A stretch of 11,726 nt of DNA from Mxb001 sp044360385 (GCA_044360385.1 JBIKKK010000051.1:1-11726); one strand, 5' to 3'; positions 1 through 7,636 are shown, counted from the stretch's first letter. A program made the numbers and translations. The notes: generated by a model not told the origin, from the letters alone.

Positions 1-645
1 ATCGCCGCAGTCCTCGTCGGCGTATGGTCGGCATTGCGCCAGTACTCGCCATCCGACTATGCCCTGACTGGGCTGGCCTACGTGGGTCTGGCGATTCCCG
101 CCTTCTGGTTTGGACTGATCCTCATTCAGTTCCTTGCCGTGTGGCCTCAACAACTGCTGGGCTGGTCGGAGCCCCCGTTCTACTTCATCGGACTGTCGTC
201 TGTGGACGAGGAGGGAAGTCTGCTCGATACGGCACGCCACATGGTGCTGCCCATCCTCGCCCTCACGGTTGGCCTCGTTGCCGTCTGGAGCAGGTTCACC
301 CGCACCTCGATGCTCGATGCACTGTCGAGTGACTACGTCCGGACAGCCCGAGCAAAGGGAGTGCCACAACACCGGGTTGTGATCAACCACGCCCTGCGCA
401 ACGCGTGGGGGCCGCTAATCACGGTCATTGCCATCGACTCCGCACTTCTGATCGGCGGCCTGCTGGTCACAGAGCAGGTCTTCTCGATACCGGGCATGGG
501 CAGACTCTTCTTGGACTCCCTCCTCGCAGGGGACGTCTTCGTGCTCATGCCGTGGATGCTGCTGGTCGCCACGGCCGTGATCCTCCTGAACTTCCTCGCC
601 GACATCGCGCACGCTCTGCTCGACCCCAGAGTGAGGCTCACATGA
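1..645 (+). CDS. dppB: Peptide ABC transporter permease, DppB/OppB type (5' end missing)
   Basis: This is the C-terminal 214 residues of an inner-membrane permease of the dipeptide/oligopeptide/nickel importer family; the reading frame is open from the first base, so the gene starts upstream. Several hydrophobic segments are visible (fragment residues about 26-48, 80-97, 140-157 and 180-200). The cytoplasmic coupling loop that docks on the ATPases lies at about residues 111-135, with the family pattern DYVRTARAKG followed by HALRNA. The ending, LLNFLADIAHALLDPRVRL, is the usual DppB C-terminus (Y/F-ADP-R). The stop overlaps the next start as ATGA, so the two permeases are translationally coupled. 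The family call is firm. The substrate (dipeptide, oligopeptide or other) cannot be read from the permease, so the symbol is a family label. Confidence 0.95.
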   Translation: MAAVLVGVWSALRQYSPSDYALTGLAYVGLAIPAFWFGLILIQFLAVWPQQLLGWSEPPFYFIGLSSVDEEGSLLDTARHMVLPILALTVGLVAVWSRFTRTSMLDALSSDYVRTARAKGVPQHRVVINHALRNAWGPLITVIAIDSALLIGGLLVTEQVFSIPGMGRLFLDSLLAGDVFVLMPWMLLVATAVILLNFLADIAHALLDPRVRLT

Positions 646-1556
646 CTCCTGTCGAGCAAGCGAATCAGGCCCCAGCGCCAGCACCCGGGAAGGCAAAGCG
701 TCCGAGTTTCTGGCGCCGCTTCCGCCAGCACCGAGTGGCAGTCATCGGCATGGTGATCTTGGCCATCCTCTTCGTGTGCTGCTTCGCCGCACCGCTCATC
801 GCCCCGTACCCCAAGGACCAGCAGGACCTCCTGCTTGGTCCGACGCCGCCAAGCGCCGAGCACTGGCTCGGGACAGACGAATTGGGCCGGGACTACCTGA
901 CCGAAATCCTGTACGCCGGGCAGGTTTCGCTTCTCATCGCTCTTTCCGTAGCGATCCTTGCCACCGCGATCGGCGTGCTTGTCGGCGCCATAGCCGGCTA
1001 CGAAGGCGGCTGGGTCGATGACGTCTTCATGAGGGTCACCGATCTCTTCCTCATCGTCCCTGCCATCGCACTTCTCGCGCTGGCCCTTGAAGGATTCGGA
1101 CGCAACCTCGTATCGATCGTGCTTGTGCTAGCCCTGATCGGCTGGACCTATATGGCTCGCGTCGTCAGGGGTCAGGTGGTTTCCCTCCGCGAGCGCGAAT
1201 TCATCCAAGCTGCGAGGGTCATCGGTGCCACGAAGGCCCAAATTCTCTTCCGGCACGTGTTCCCGAATCTCGGTGGGGTTATCGCCGTCAACATGGCGAT
1301 TGCCGTTGCCGGAGCCATCCTGATCGAGTCCACCTTGAGCTTCCTCGGCTTCGGCGTACAGCCTCCACAGACGAGCTGGGGGAACATGCTGAGTCAGGCT
1401 TCAGGATTGATCGGCACTCCGAAGGTCTACCTGCTGTACTTCCCCGGTCTCTTCATCCTCGTGACCGTGCTTGCCGTCAATTTCGTCGGCGACGGTCTGC
1501 GCGATGCCCTAGATCCGCGATCAAGCGCGGGGCCACGGTCCCAAGGAACGCCATGA
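642..1556 (+). CDS. dppC: Peptide ABC transporter permease, DppC/OppC type
   Basis: A complete 304-residue inner-membrane permease, partner of the DppB-type protein. The N-terminus is cytoplasmic and basic (residues 19-31), then comes a transmembrane segment at about 33-54. The typical DppC motif HWLGTDELGRD is at 74-84. Further membrane segments lie at about 96-120, 135-150, 156-175, 212-235 and 266-284. The EAA coupling loop is at about 186-210 (EFIQAARVIGAT, then HVFPN), and the family motif STLSFLGFGVQPP is at 230-242. The start at 642 is chosen because the ATG overlaps the upstream TGA, has GAGG at 633-636 with a 5-nt spacer, and gives the normal DppC length; an in-frame extension back to 405 would lie inside dppB. 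The gene ends with ATGA, overlapping the ATPase gene. Confidence 0.96.
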   Translation: MTPVEQANQAPAPAPGKAKRPSFWRRFRQHRVAVIGMVILAILFVCCFAAPLIAPYPKDQQDLLLGPTPPSAEHWLGTDELGRDYLTEILYAGQVSLLIALSVAILATAIGVLVGAIAGYEGGWVDDVFMRVTDLFLIVPAIALLALALEGFGRNLVSIVLVLALIGWTYMARVVRGQVVSLREREFIQAARVIGATKAQILFRHVFPNLGGVIAVNMAIAVAGAILIESTLSFLGFGVQPPQTSWGNMLSQASGLIGTPKVYLLYFPGLFILVTVLAVNFVGDGLRDALDPRSSAGPRSQGTP

Positions 1557-2563
1557 ATTCCTCTGATGCAGCCGCTGATCCCCTCTTGCGGGTGTCGAAC
1601 CTCTCCGTCTCGTTTCACACGCGCGAGGGAGAAGTCCAGGCGATCAGCGACGTCTCCCTGACCATCGACAGGCGCGAGTGCCTAGGGGTCGTCGGAGAGT
1701 CCGGCTCGGGCAAGAGCCTCACGGGGGCCGCGATCATGGGGCTCCTGCCTCGCAATGCTGTGGTCAGCGGGTCCATTCAGTTCCTCGGCCAGGAGTTGAT
1801 CGGAGCCCGTGAAGCAGACCTCCGGCACATTCGCGGACGCCGCATCTCATTGATCTCCCAGGACGCCCTCACTGCACTGAATCCGGTCCACACCGTGGGG
1901 AAGCAGATTGGCGAGGCCATTCAGGTGCACGACCGGACCGTCTCTCGCGCAGCGCTGCGTCAGAAGTCGATTGACCTCCTGGGCCTCGTCGGCATCCCCG
2001 ATCCATCCAGGCGCGTAGACGACTACCCTCACGAGTTCTCCGGTGGCATGCGACAGCGCGTGCTCATTGCGATGAGCGTTGCCAACGAACCAGATCTCAT
2101 CATCGCCGATGAACCCACGACTGCTCTCGATGTCACCGTCCAGGCTCAGATTCTCGATGTCCTGGCTCGTATCCAGGATCGAACGAGTAGCTCCATCATG
2201 CTGATCACACATGATCTTGGTGTCGTCGCGGGCGTGGCCGACCGGGTCGTGGTGATGTACTCCGGGCGTCTCATCGAAGAAGGCGAGACGGACAACATCT
2301 TCTACGACACCGCACATCCATACACGCGCGGACTGCTCGCTTCTCTGCCGCGGCTCGATGCTCGAGATCGATCTACTCCCCTGTATCGGATTCAGGGCTT
2401 CCAGCCGTCTCCCGCGGAGCGTCCCAGCGGATGCTCATTCCACCCGCGATGCGACGTCGCCATCGCGGGCACGTGCGATATCGAACTGCCCGCGCGCCAT
2501 GAAGTCGGACCCGGCCACTTCGCGCGATGTCACCTCGTCGCCTCCCCTGGGGAGTCCTCGTGA
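1553..2563 (+). CDS. dppD: Peptide ABC transporter ATPase, DppD/OppD type
   Basis: A 336-residue cytoplasmic ATPase that powers the importer, forming a pair with the next gene's product. Visible in order are Walker A GESGSGKS (48-55), Q-loop SQDALTALNP (102-111), signature FSGGMRQR (162-169), Walker B IIADEP (183-188, catalytic Glu187) and the switch His220. The C-terminal oligopeptide-transporter extension has HPYTRGLLAS (255-264) and PSGCSFHPRC (291-300). Cysteines 294, 300, 308 and 326 have the spacing known to bind a [4Fe-4S] cluster in some DppD/OppD proteins. The ATG start follows AAGGA (1543-1547) with a 5-nt spacer and overlaps the dppC stop. The next gene begins at the GTGA overlapping this stop. 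All catalytic motifs are intact. Confidence 0.97.
   Translation: MNSSDAAADPLLRVSNLSVSFHTREGEVQAISDVSLTIDRRECLGVVGESGSGKSLTGAAIMGLLPRNAVVSGSIQFLGQELIGAREADLRHIRGRRISLISQDALTALNPVHTVGKQIGEAIQVHDRTVSRAALRQKSIDLLGLVGIPDPSRRVDDYPHEFSGGMRQRVLIAMSVANEPDLIIADEPTTALDVTVQAQILDVLARIQDRTSSSIMLITHDLGVVAGVADRVVVMYSGRLIEEGETDNIFYDTAHPYTRGLLASLPRLDARDRSTPLYRIQGFQPSPAERPSGCSFHPRCDVAIAGTCDIELPARHEVGPGHFARCHLVASPGESS
2549..2554 (+). promoter_or_regulatory. Ribosome binding site that fixes the dppF start
   Basis: GGGGAG lies 5 nt before the GTG at 2560. This makes GTG 2560 the better start for the DppF-type ATPase than the in-frame ATG at 2527. The ATG would add 11 residues that do not look like family sequence and would overlap dppD by 37 bp instead of 4 bp. 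Confidence 0.7.
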
Positions 2564-3528
2564 GCCCCGTGCTGGAAGTACGCGATCTCGTCAAGGAATA
2601 TCCGGTGAGGAGTGGCATCCTGCGCCGTCAGACGGGAGCCATTCATGCGGTCAACGGGGTCTCGTTCAACCTGGAGCGTGGCCAGACTCTTGGTCTCGTG
2701 GGAGAGACCGGCTGCGGCAAGTCGACCCTGGGTCGCTGCGTGGTCAACCTCGTGACTCCGACATCGGGATCAGTCCTCCTCGACGGACAGGACCTCCACG
2801 CGATGTCCAAGCGGGAACTGCGTGCGGCCAGGCGGCGAATTCAACTGGTCTTCCAGGATCCGTATGCCTCACTGGACCCACGGCAATCAGTCGAATCCAT
2901 CGTCTTGGAGCCTCTGCAACTACATGGTCTTGCGGGTCGATCTGATTCAAAGCGAGCATCCGAACTCATCGACCTCGTGGGTCTTAGCCAGTCCGTCCTG
3001 AGGCAATACCCTCATGAGCTGTCGGGAGGGCAGCGCCAGCGCGTGGGCATCGCCCGGGCGCTCGCGTTGGAACCCGAGGTCGTCGTCCTGGACGAGCCCG
3101 TTAGTGCGCTCGACGTCAGCGTCCAGGCCGGGGTGCTGAATCTGCTGGAGGAGCTACAGCTTCGGCTCAACCTCGCCTACCTGTTCATCGCCCACGATCT
3201 CGCCGTGGTCCGCCACGTGAGCCATGAGGTAGCCGTGATGTACCTGGGGCGGATCGTGGAGATGGTCGATTCAGACACCCTCTACACATCACCCAAGCAC
3301 CCCTACACAAGGGCGCTCATCTCATCAGTCCCCGTGCCGGATCCCCGAATCGAGCGCACACGAAGCCGCATCCTGCTCGAGGGAGACCTGCCATCTCCGG
3401 ACGCTATGCCCACAGGCTGCGCCTTCCGAAGCCGTTGCTGGAAGCAAACAGACATTTGTGCGACCAACCCAGCCCTGGTGGGCACGGGCGCGCACCTTGT
3501 CGCCTGCCATCATCCCGAACCGTCCTAG
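2560..3528 (+). CDS. dppF: Peptide ABC transporter ATPase, DppF/OppF type
   Basis: A 322-residue cytoplasmic ATPase, the second nucleotide-binding subunit of the importer. The N-terminus VLEVRDLVKEYPVR (4-17) is typical of DppF/OppF. Walker A GETGCGKS is at 48-55, the Q-loop FQDPYASLDPR at 98-108, signature LSGGQRQR at 154-161, Walker B VVLDEP at 175-180 (Glu179) and switch His212. The C-terminal extension has HPYTRALISSVP (247-258) and PTGCAFRSRC (284-293). Cysteines 287, 293, 300 and 316 repeat the cluster-like spacing of its partner. The GTG start overlaps the upstream stop as GTGA, the third such junction in the operon. The S9 peptidase gene begins 18 bp after the stop, close enough for cotranscription. 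Confidence 0.96.
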   Translation: MSPVLEVRDLVKEYPVRSGILRRQTGAIHAVNGVSFNLERGQTLGLVGETGCGKSTLGRCVVNLVTPTSGSVLLDGQDLHAMSKRELRAARRRIQLVFQDPYASLDPRQSVESIVLEPLQLHGLAGRSDSKRASELIDLVGLSQSVLRQYPHELSGGQRQRVGIARALALEPEVVVLDEPVSALDVSVQAGVLNLLEELQLRLNLAYLFIAHDLAVVRHVSHEVAVMYLGRIVEMVDSDTLYTSPKHPYTRALISSVPVPDPRIERTRSRILLEGDLPSPDAMPTGCAFRSRCWKQTDICATNPALVGTGAHLVACHHPEPS

Positions 3529-3546
3529 TGTGGAGTTGTCTCAAAA

Positions 3547-5397
3547 ATGTCGACCTCAAGCCAGCGCCTGAGCCACCCGCACACCGCCTCAGTAAGGGCT
3601 GTTCGTGGCCCGCTCGACCTGGAAGTCGTCCTTCGACAGGAGGAGGAGGGGCTCTCGCTGTGGGTGCTCCGAGGGGGCAAAGGCGCCCCTGAACTAGCGC
3701 CCTTCGACCACGCGACGCTGGCCACGACGCTCACGCCCGACGGCGCCCACATCCTCGAACTGGACGACGCCACGGGTTCTGAGCTCGGGCACCTGCATGC
3801 GTTCCCCATTGGCGGAGGCCCTGGGCGTGACCTCACCCCCGAGCGAGACACCTACACGATTCGCGGCATTGACTGCTCACTGGACAGCCGGAGCGTGCTC
3901 CTCACAGGAGCCGATGAGTCGGGCTTCTTTGCGCTGTTGGCGAGTACCGATGACTCCGAAGCGGGGCGCGTGATCTTCCACTCACCGCACGAAGCGTGGT
4001 CGGGCTTACTGTCGGCTGACACTTCGCTGGCGTCCATCGACACCACCGACCACAACCCGGGGCTTCGCCGATTCGCTGTGACCGTCGTTTCTACCGCCAC
4101 TGGCGAGGTCATCGCCACCCTTTCGGACGGTCCCAGCGGTCCGGTGCGCGCCGTGCGATTCGCTCAAGAGCTTGGTGATCACCGGCTCTTGGCCTACTCG
4201 GAGGTGTCAGGGTTCGCGCGTCCGGTGGTGTGGGATCCGACATCGGGCGAACGAGTCGACGTTCCCCTCGCAGATCTCGAAGGTGATGTGATCCCCCTGG
4301 ACTGGCACTCACCCACCGGGAAGGTCCTTCTCGTGCACGTGGAGCGAGGGGTGCATCGTCTCCTGGAGCACGACTTGTCCACCTCCACGACCACGACGAT
4401 TCCTCACCCCCCTGGGGCCTACTTTGAACCCGATGTCGGATCCGAATTCCCCCTCATATGGGCATCCCACTACACCCACGATGGTGCGCTGAGGCTCGTC
4501 CGAAGCACATGGGATGAGCCCCTTCACATCCTTGAGACCCGCGACAGATCCACCCTCTCGGTCCGTCTGCCCGCTGATGAAGTCCCCTCCGGGGCTACCT
4601 TCACCTCTCACGATGTCGTGAGCGGGGATGGGACGATCCTGCAACTGTGGGTGGGACTGCCGGCGAATGTAGCTGAGGCTCGCGGCACGATTCTTGGCCT
4701 GCACGGTGGACCCAACCTCGTGACCGTGGATCGCTATGACCCCATGGCGCAATCCTGGATCGACGATGGATGGATCTATGCGTCATTGAACTACCGCGGC
4801 AGCGTCACCTTCGGGCGCGACTTCCGCGAGAAGTACTGGGGGCGCGTCGGGGAGGGCGAGATCGAGGACATCAGTGCAGCGGCTGACTGGCTTGAGGCTC
4901 AAGGCTTGGCGGCGGCCGGGTCCATCTTCATCACGGGCGAGTCGTACGGGGGCTTCCTGACACTTCTGGCACTCGGCAGGATCCCGGATCGTTTTGCGGG
5001 CGGCTTGGCTCACGTGGCTCAGGCAGATTGGGTCTCGGCCTATGCCGACATGAATCCTGCGCTCCAAGCGGCGTGGCGCGGCTTCGTCGGCAGCGACCCC
5101 TCGGTCGATCTCGAACCGTGGCGGCGCGCTTCGCCTATCGCCTATGTCACCTCTGTGCAAGCGCCCGCGTGGCTCAACCAGGGCATGTTCGACACCCGAA
5201 CGCCGCCCAAGCAAGCGCAGCACTATGCCGATGCTCTGCGCGCCAGCGGTGGCGACGTACTGCTCGACTGGTTTCCCAGTGGGCACATGCCGACGGGTCT
5301 CGTCAGTATGCGGAGGGACTACCTTCGCATGACCCAACTCACGGATCGCGCGCTCAGCTGCGAAAGGTGGGACCAGGCTCCTCCCGCCACTCCCTGA
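3547..5397 (+). CDS. S9-family serine peptidase (prolyl oligopeptidase family)
   Basis: A 616-residue serine peptidase of the S9 (POP/acylaminoacyl-peptidase) family. Residues about 1-345 are beta-strand-rich with WD/PD40-like turns and should form the propeller that restricts entry to short peptides. The C-terminal alpha/beta-hydrolase domain has HGGPN (386-390, oxyanion region), the nucleophile motif GESYGG with Ser466, acid Asp549 in MFDTRTPP, and His580 in PSGHMP. The triad is therefore complete and in the correct order and spacing. There is no signal peptide, so a cytoplasmic enzyme is expected. The start is the ATG 18 bp after dppF, with GGAG at 3532-3535 (11-nt spacer, somewhat long). 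Its position after a peptide importer suggests it cleaves imported oligopeptides. Whether it prefers proline is not shown by the sequence; acylaminoacyl-peptidase or dipeptidyl-peptidase activity is also possible. Confidence 0.94.
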   Translation: MSTSSQRLSHPHTASVRAVRGPLDLEVVLRQEEEGLSLWVLRGGKGAPELAPFDHATLATTLTPDGAHILELDDATGSELGHLHAFPIGGGPGRDLTPERDTYTIRGIDCSLDSRSVLLTGADESGFFALLASTDDSEAGRVIFHSPHEAWSGLLSADTSLASIDTTDHNPGLRRFAVTVVSTATGEVIATLSDGPSGPVRAVRFAQELGDHRLLAYSEVSGFARPVVWDPTSGERVDVPLADLEGDVIPLDWHSPTGKVLLVHVERGVHRLLEHDLSTSTTTTIPHPPGAYFEPDVGSEFPLIWASHYTHDGALRLVRSTWDEPLHILETRDRSTLSVRLPADEVPSGATFTSHDVVSGDGTILQLWVGLPANVAEARGTILGLHGGPNLVTVDRYDPMAQSWIDDGWIYASLNYRGSVTFGRDFREKYWGRVGEGEIEDISAAADWLEAQGLAAAGSIFITGESYGGFLTLLALGRIPDRFAGGLAHVAQADWVSAYADMNPALQAAWRGFVGSDPSVDLEPWRRASPIAYVTSVQAPAWLNQGMFDTRTPPKQAQHYADALRASGGDVLLDWFPSGHMPTGLVSMRRDYLRMTQLTDRALSCERWDQAPPATP

Positions 5398-5495
5398 CGG
5401 CACTCACGGACAACATCTAGTCCCGTCACTCACCCCAGGAATTCGTGAGGAGATGCTCGTACGCCATGGTCGCTCCCGTAATTCACGCCGAGTAG

Positions 5496-7244
5496 TCAGG
5501 TCAACAGCAAGCGCGACGGCAGCGCAGCGCGCAGGATCTGCCCATCAGGCTTGACCTCCAGATTCCAGGTGATCGCACAGTCATTGATCTGGCGCATACC
5601 CAATCCGCTTATCCGTAGTGAAGGGAGTTCCTCGCGGTGAGGCGCCCGGGATGCGACGTACACGAGCACGACTCCCGCGTCGCCATCGATCGACATCCGC
5701 AGATCGACAGCGGTAGACCCCCCATGGCGCACAGCATTGGAGACACCCTCGATCGCGATGGCTACCAGGCAGGCCCTGAGGGGCGCATCTCCCTCGAGCA
5801 GCGTCGACACGTCGGGGTCGATCACAGCCTCGACCTGGCACACCCCATCCCACGTCGTCACGACGCTCGAGATGCCTTCTGCAAAGGGCACGGCCTCGCG
5901 GGTCGAATCACCGAGGACATCAAGCTTGGCCTTGATGTCCTCTCGGACCTGGTCGACGAGTTCGGGTGTGACCTCACCGGACTTCATGGCGGAGTTCAGT
6001 CGGTACGCCGCCGCTGAGATCGCTGCCTGGACAGGTCCGTGAAGGGCCAGCGACAGCGCCCTGTCCTGGAACCACCGCACCTGATTGACCAGGGCCAGAT
6101 TGCGCCTCAACTGTGCCGCCGCAGCGTCGAGTTGATCGATCGCCACCTGCCGGCTGGCATCGACAGCAGCATTGACCGAGGCGCCCAGGGTGAAGATGGT
6201 GACAAAGAAGATCGCACCCAGCACGGTGCCCTGCCGAATGGGCATGCCCACCATGACCAGGTATCCCACTGCGCCCATGATCAAGCCGCAGACCATCGAT
6301 GCGCCCACGAGGATGGCGAATCGCAGGCCCACCTGCCTCGCCCCAATAACTCGTTCTGCCACGGGATTCACGAGCCTGAGGACGAAGAAGGTCACCGGTG
6401 GAAGCACGAGGAAGCGCACCGCGGCCGTCGGGTAGGCAGCCGTGGCTCCAAACACCAGGATGAACATGAGGAGCATGACTGCCAGCGGGCGGAGGGGCCG
6501 CCCCCGAGTTGCGAGGTCCACCACCTTGATCCAGGAAACCTTGAGGAGCGTCGCCGGCAGCGGGGCAGGCTCCACAGCGGAGACATCCGCCAAGTCATGA
6601 CTCAGAGGACGCACGACTTCCCGAGCGATGCGCTCGAGTGACTTCACATCCGCACCGGCATCCTGCAACTGCATTGTGGCGAGCTCGGCTTCGAGGACAC
6701 CCCGCACTCGCTCGACGGATTGCTCGCCACGCTCCTGGATACCAGCCTGCACCTGAGAGGCACTCTCCTGGAGCTCAGCCTGCAGGGCATTGAGCTCCTG
6801 GATGCGACGCCGCTGCGCCCGGGCACCGCTCACGGTGTAGGCAGTCAACGCAAACACGATGCCGATGGTGATGAAGGACCCGTTTGCGCGCTGGAGCCAC
6901 AGGGCGCTGTCGGGCCCCATGAGCCCGCTGAAGATCGCGCCGACGACGAGCGTGCGGAGGGTCGCCCCCACGACGAAGGCACCCAGGATGATCCACGCGA
7001 TCGTCGTACGCCGCTCCGGATCCATGCGCAGGGTGACCCACCGGGCGAGCACGAGCGGTGCCCACAGCACGAGGTGACCGACGCCGTTGACGGCGACACG
7101 CGTCGACCACGAAATGCCCGAGGTGGTTACGAAGAGACTGCCGATGATCACGGCGGCGAAGGTGAGCCAGAAGGACAGCCAGGTCACCGAGTCCGGCGAG
7201 GCAATACGCCAGAGCAGCCGCTGAAGCCTCGCCCGGGGGAGCAT
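5496..7244 (-). CDS. Orphan multi-pass membrane protein with a histidine-kinase-like ATPase domain
   Basis: A 582-residue protein of unassigned function. Four hydrophobic segments (about 24-42, 52-70, 83-107, 122-138) are followed by a likely coiled coil rich in Arg, Gln and Glu (about 142-192). Four more segments come next (about 253-270, 272-290, 306-332, 336-357), then a cytoplasmic C-terminus. There, LALHGPVQAAI (His402) resembles the phosphoacceptor helix of NarL/LiaS-type kinases, and EGVSNAVRHGGS (499-510, Asn503) is a good N-box of the HATPase_c fold. ISGLGMRQI (545-553) resembles the G2 box, but the usual DxGxG motif is not visible. It may be a sensor kinase or a degenerate kinase-like ATPase. 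No response regulator is adjacent. The ATG has no good Shine-Dalgarno sequence, and a TANNNT box 6 nt upstream suggests a leaderless message. Confidence 0.8.
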   Translation of the reverse strand: MLPRARLQRLLWRIASPDSVTWLSFWLTFAAVIIGSLFVTTSGISWSTRVAVNGVGHLVLWAPLVLARWVTLRMDPERRTTIAWIILGAFVVGATLRTLVVGAIFSGLMGPDSALWLQRANGSFITIGIVFALTAYTVSGARAQRRRIQELNALQAELQESASQVQAGIQERGEQSVERVRGVLEAELATMQLQDAGADVKSLERIAREVVRPLSHDLADVSAVEPAPLPATLLKVSWIKVVDLATRGRPLRPLAVMLLMFILVFGATAAYPTAAVRFLVLPPVTFFVLRLVNPVAERVIGARQVGLRFAILVGASMVCGLIMGAVGYLVMVGMPIRQGTVLGAIFFVTIFTLGASVNAAVDASRQVAIDQLDAAAAQLRRNLALVNQVRWFQDRALSLALHGPVQAAISAAAYRLNSAMKSGEVTPELVDQVREDIKAKLDVLGDSTREAVPFAEGISSVVTTWDGVCQVEAVIDPDVSTLLEGDAPLRACLVAIAIEGVSNAVRHGGSTAVDLRMSIDGDAGVVLVYVASRAPHREELPSLRISGLGMRQINDCAITWNLEVKPDGQILRAALPSRLLLT

Positions 7245-7250
7245 GGCACG

Positions 7251-7280
7251 ACAATAAGCGGGAGACTGGTGCTATGTCGG
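7251..7280 (-). promoter_or_regulatory. Possible leaderless promoter of the kinase-like gene
   Basis: Read on the minus strand, TATTGT (plus positions 7251-7256) matches the TANNNT -10 consensus and sits 6 nt before the ATG. CCGACA (plus 7275-7280) lies 18 nt further upstream and matches TTGACA at four of six bases. Transcription would start at or next to the start codon, fitting the missing Shine-Dalgarno sequence. The -35 would lie inside the first codons of the divergent DksA/TraR gene. This is a pattern match only. Confidence 0.35.
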
Positions 7281-7618
7281 AGGACGTGCGAGAGCTCCTG
7301 CTGGCCAAGCAGCGCGATCTCCAGGCGCGCTCGGCCGACCTCACCGCTCCCCCGGACTCCACCGGGGGCATCTCCTTCGGCAAGAGAGTCGGCGACGGCA
7401 CGAGCATTGCCGTCGAGCGACTCACCCAGGTGGCCGCTCACGAGCAGCTCCTCTGGCAGGCCGAGGAAGTAGCGCGAGCCCTAGCCAAGCTCGATGAAGG
7501 CACCTACGGCCACTGCGACTCATGCGCAGCACCGATCCCCGAGGGACGGCTCGATATCCACCCTTGGGCGGTCCTGTGCGTCCCGTGCGCGGCGGATGGA
7601 GGACGCGCGGTGCGGTGA
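7274..7618 (+). CDS. DksA/TraR-type C4 zinc-finger protein
   Basis: A 114-residue cytoplasmic protein of the DksA/TraR family, whose members act in the secondary channel of RNA polymerase or resemble such factors. An N-terminal helix (about 2-22) and a second helix (about 45-75) can form a short coiled-coil hairpin, with FGKRVGDGTS (35-44) near the tip. The C-terminal zinc finger has the spacing C-x2-C-x17-C-x2-C (Cys81, 84, 102, 105) in the form YGHCDSCAAPI and LCVPCA. The ATG is preceded by GGGAG at 7260-7264 with a 9-nt spacer. It is shorter than E. coli DksA (151 residues) and fits the compact actinobacterial TraR/DksA group. Whether it binds RNA polymerase or responds to ppGpp is not evident. 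The start lies 29 bp from that of the divergent kinase-like gene. Confidence 0.9.
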   Translation: MSEDVRELLLAKQRDLQARSADLTAPPDSTGGISFGKRVGDGTSIAVERLTQVAAHEQLLWQAEEVARALAKLDEGTYGHCDSCAAPIPEGRLDIHPWAVLCVPCAADGGRAVR

Positions 7619-7630
7619 CATCGTCACCGC
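7612..7630 (+). terminator. Perfect 8-bp hairpin over the DksA/TraR stop codon
   Basis: GCGGTGAC-ATC-GTCACCGC forms an 8-bp perfect stem with a 3-nt loop. The TGA stop of the upstream gene (7616-7618) is inside the left arm. No T-run follows, so it is not a canonical intrinsic terminator. U-tract-poor hairpins have been proposed as terminators in actinobacteria. It could also act as an RNA-stability element or a DNA dyad. Confidence 0.45.
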
Positions 7631-7636
7631 TAGCGG
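7627..7636. repeat. 10-bp palindrome CCGCTAGCGG upstream of the RTX gene promoter
   Basis: A perfect 10-bp palindrome overlapping the right arm of the preceding hairpin. It lies about 28 bp before the -10 box at 7665, a position where a regulator could bind just upstream of the -35 region. A palindrome of this length can occur by chance in GC-rich DNA, and no factor is assigned. Confidence 0.3.

Noticed and set aside
4783..5403. 206-codon open frame on the minus strand inside the S9 peptidase gene
   Set aside because: It lies antisense to a strongly supported peptidase gene, is rich in Arg and Pro with no recognisable motif, and is the kind of shadow frame expected in high-GC DNA.
5395..5449. 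Possible terminator hairpins between the convergent peptidase and kinase-like genes
   Set aside because: I found only a 6-bp pair (TGACGG with CCGTCA, 22-nt loop) and a 5-bp pair (CTCAC with GTGAG, 11-nt loop), with no T-run. Both are within what chance produces.
5453..5554. Small open frame of about 33 codons (ATG at 5453) in the convergent gap
   Set aside because: The GGAG directly abuts the ATG with no spacer, the product is a featureless Arg/Ala-rich peptide, and most of the frame is antisense to the kinase-like gene.
6720..7472. 250-codon plus-strand open frame running from the kinase-like gene into the DksA/TraR gene
   Set aside because: It crosses two supported genes in other frames and its translation is rich in Asp, Pro, Gly and Arg without any family pattern.
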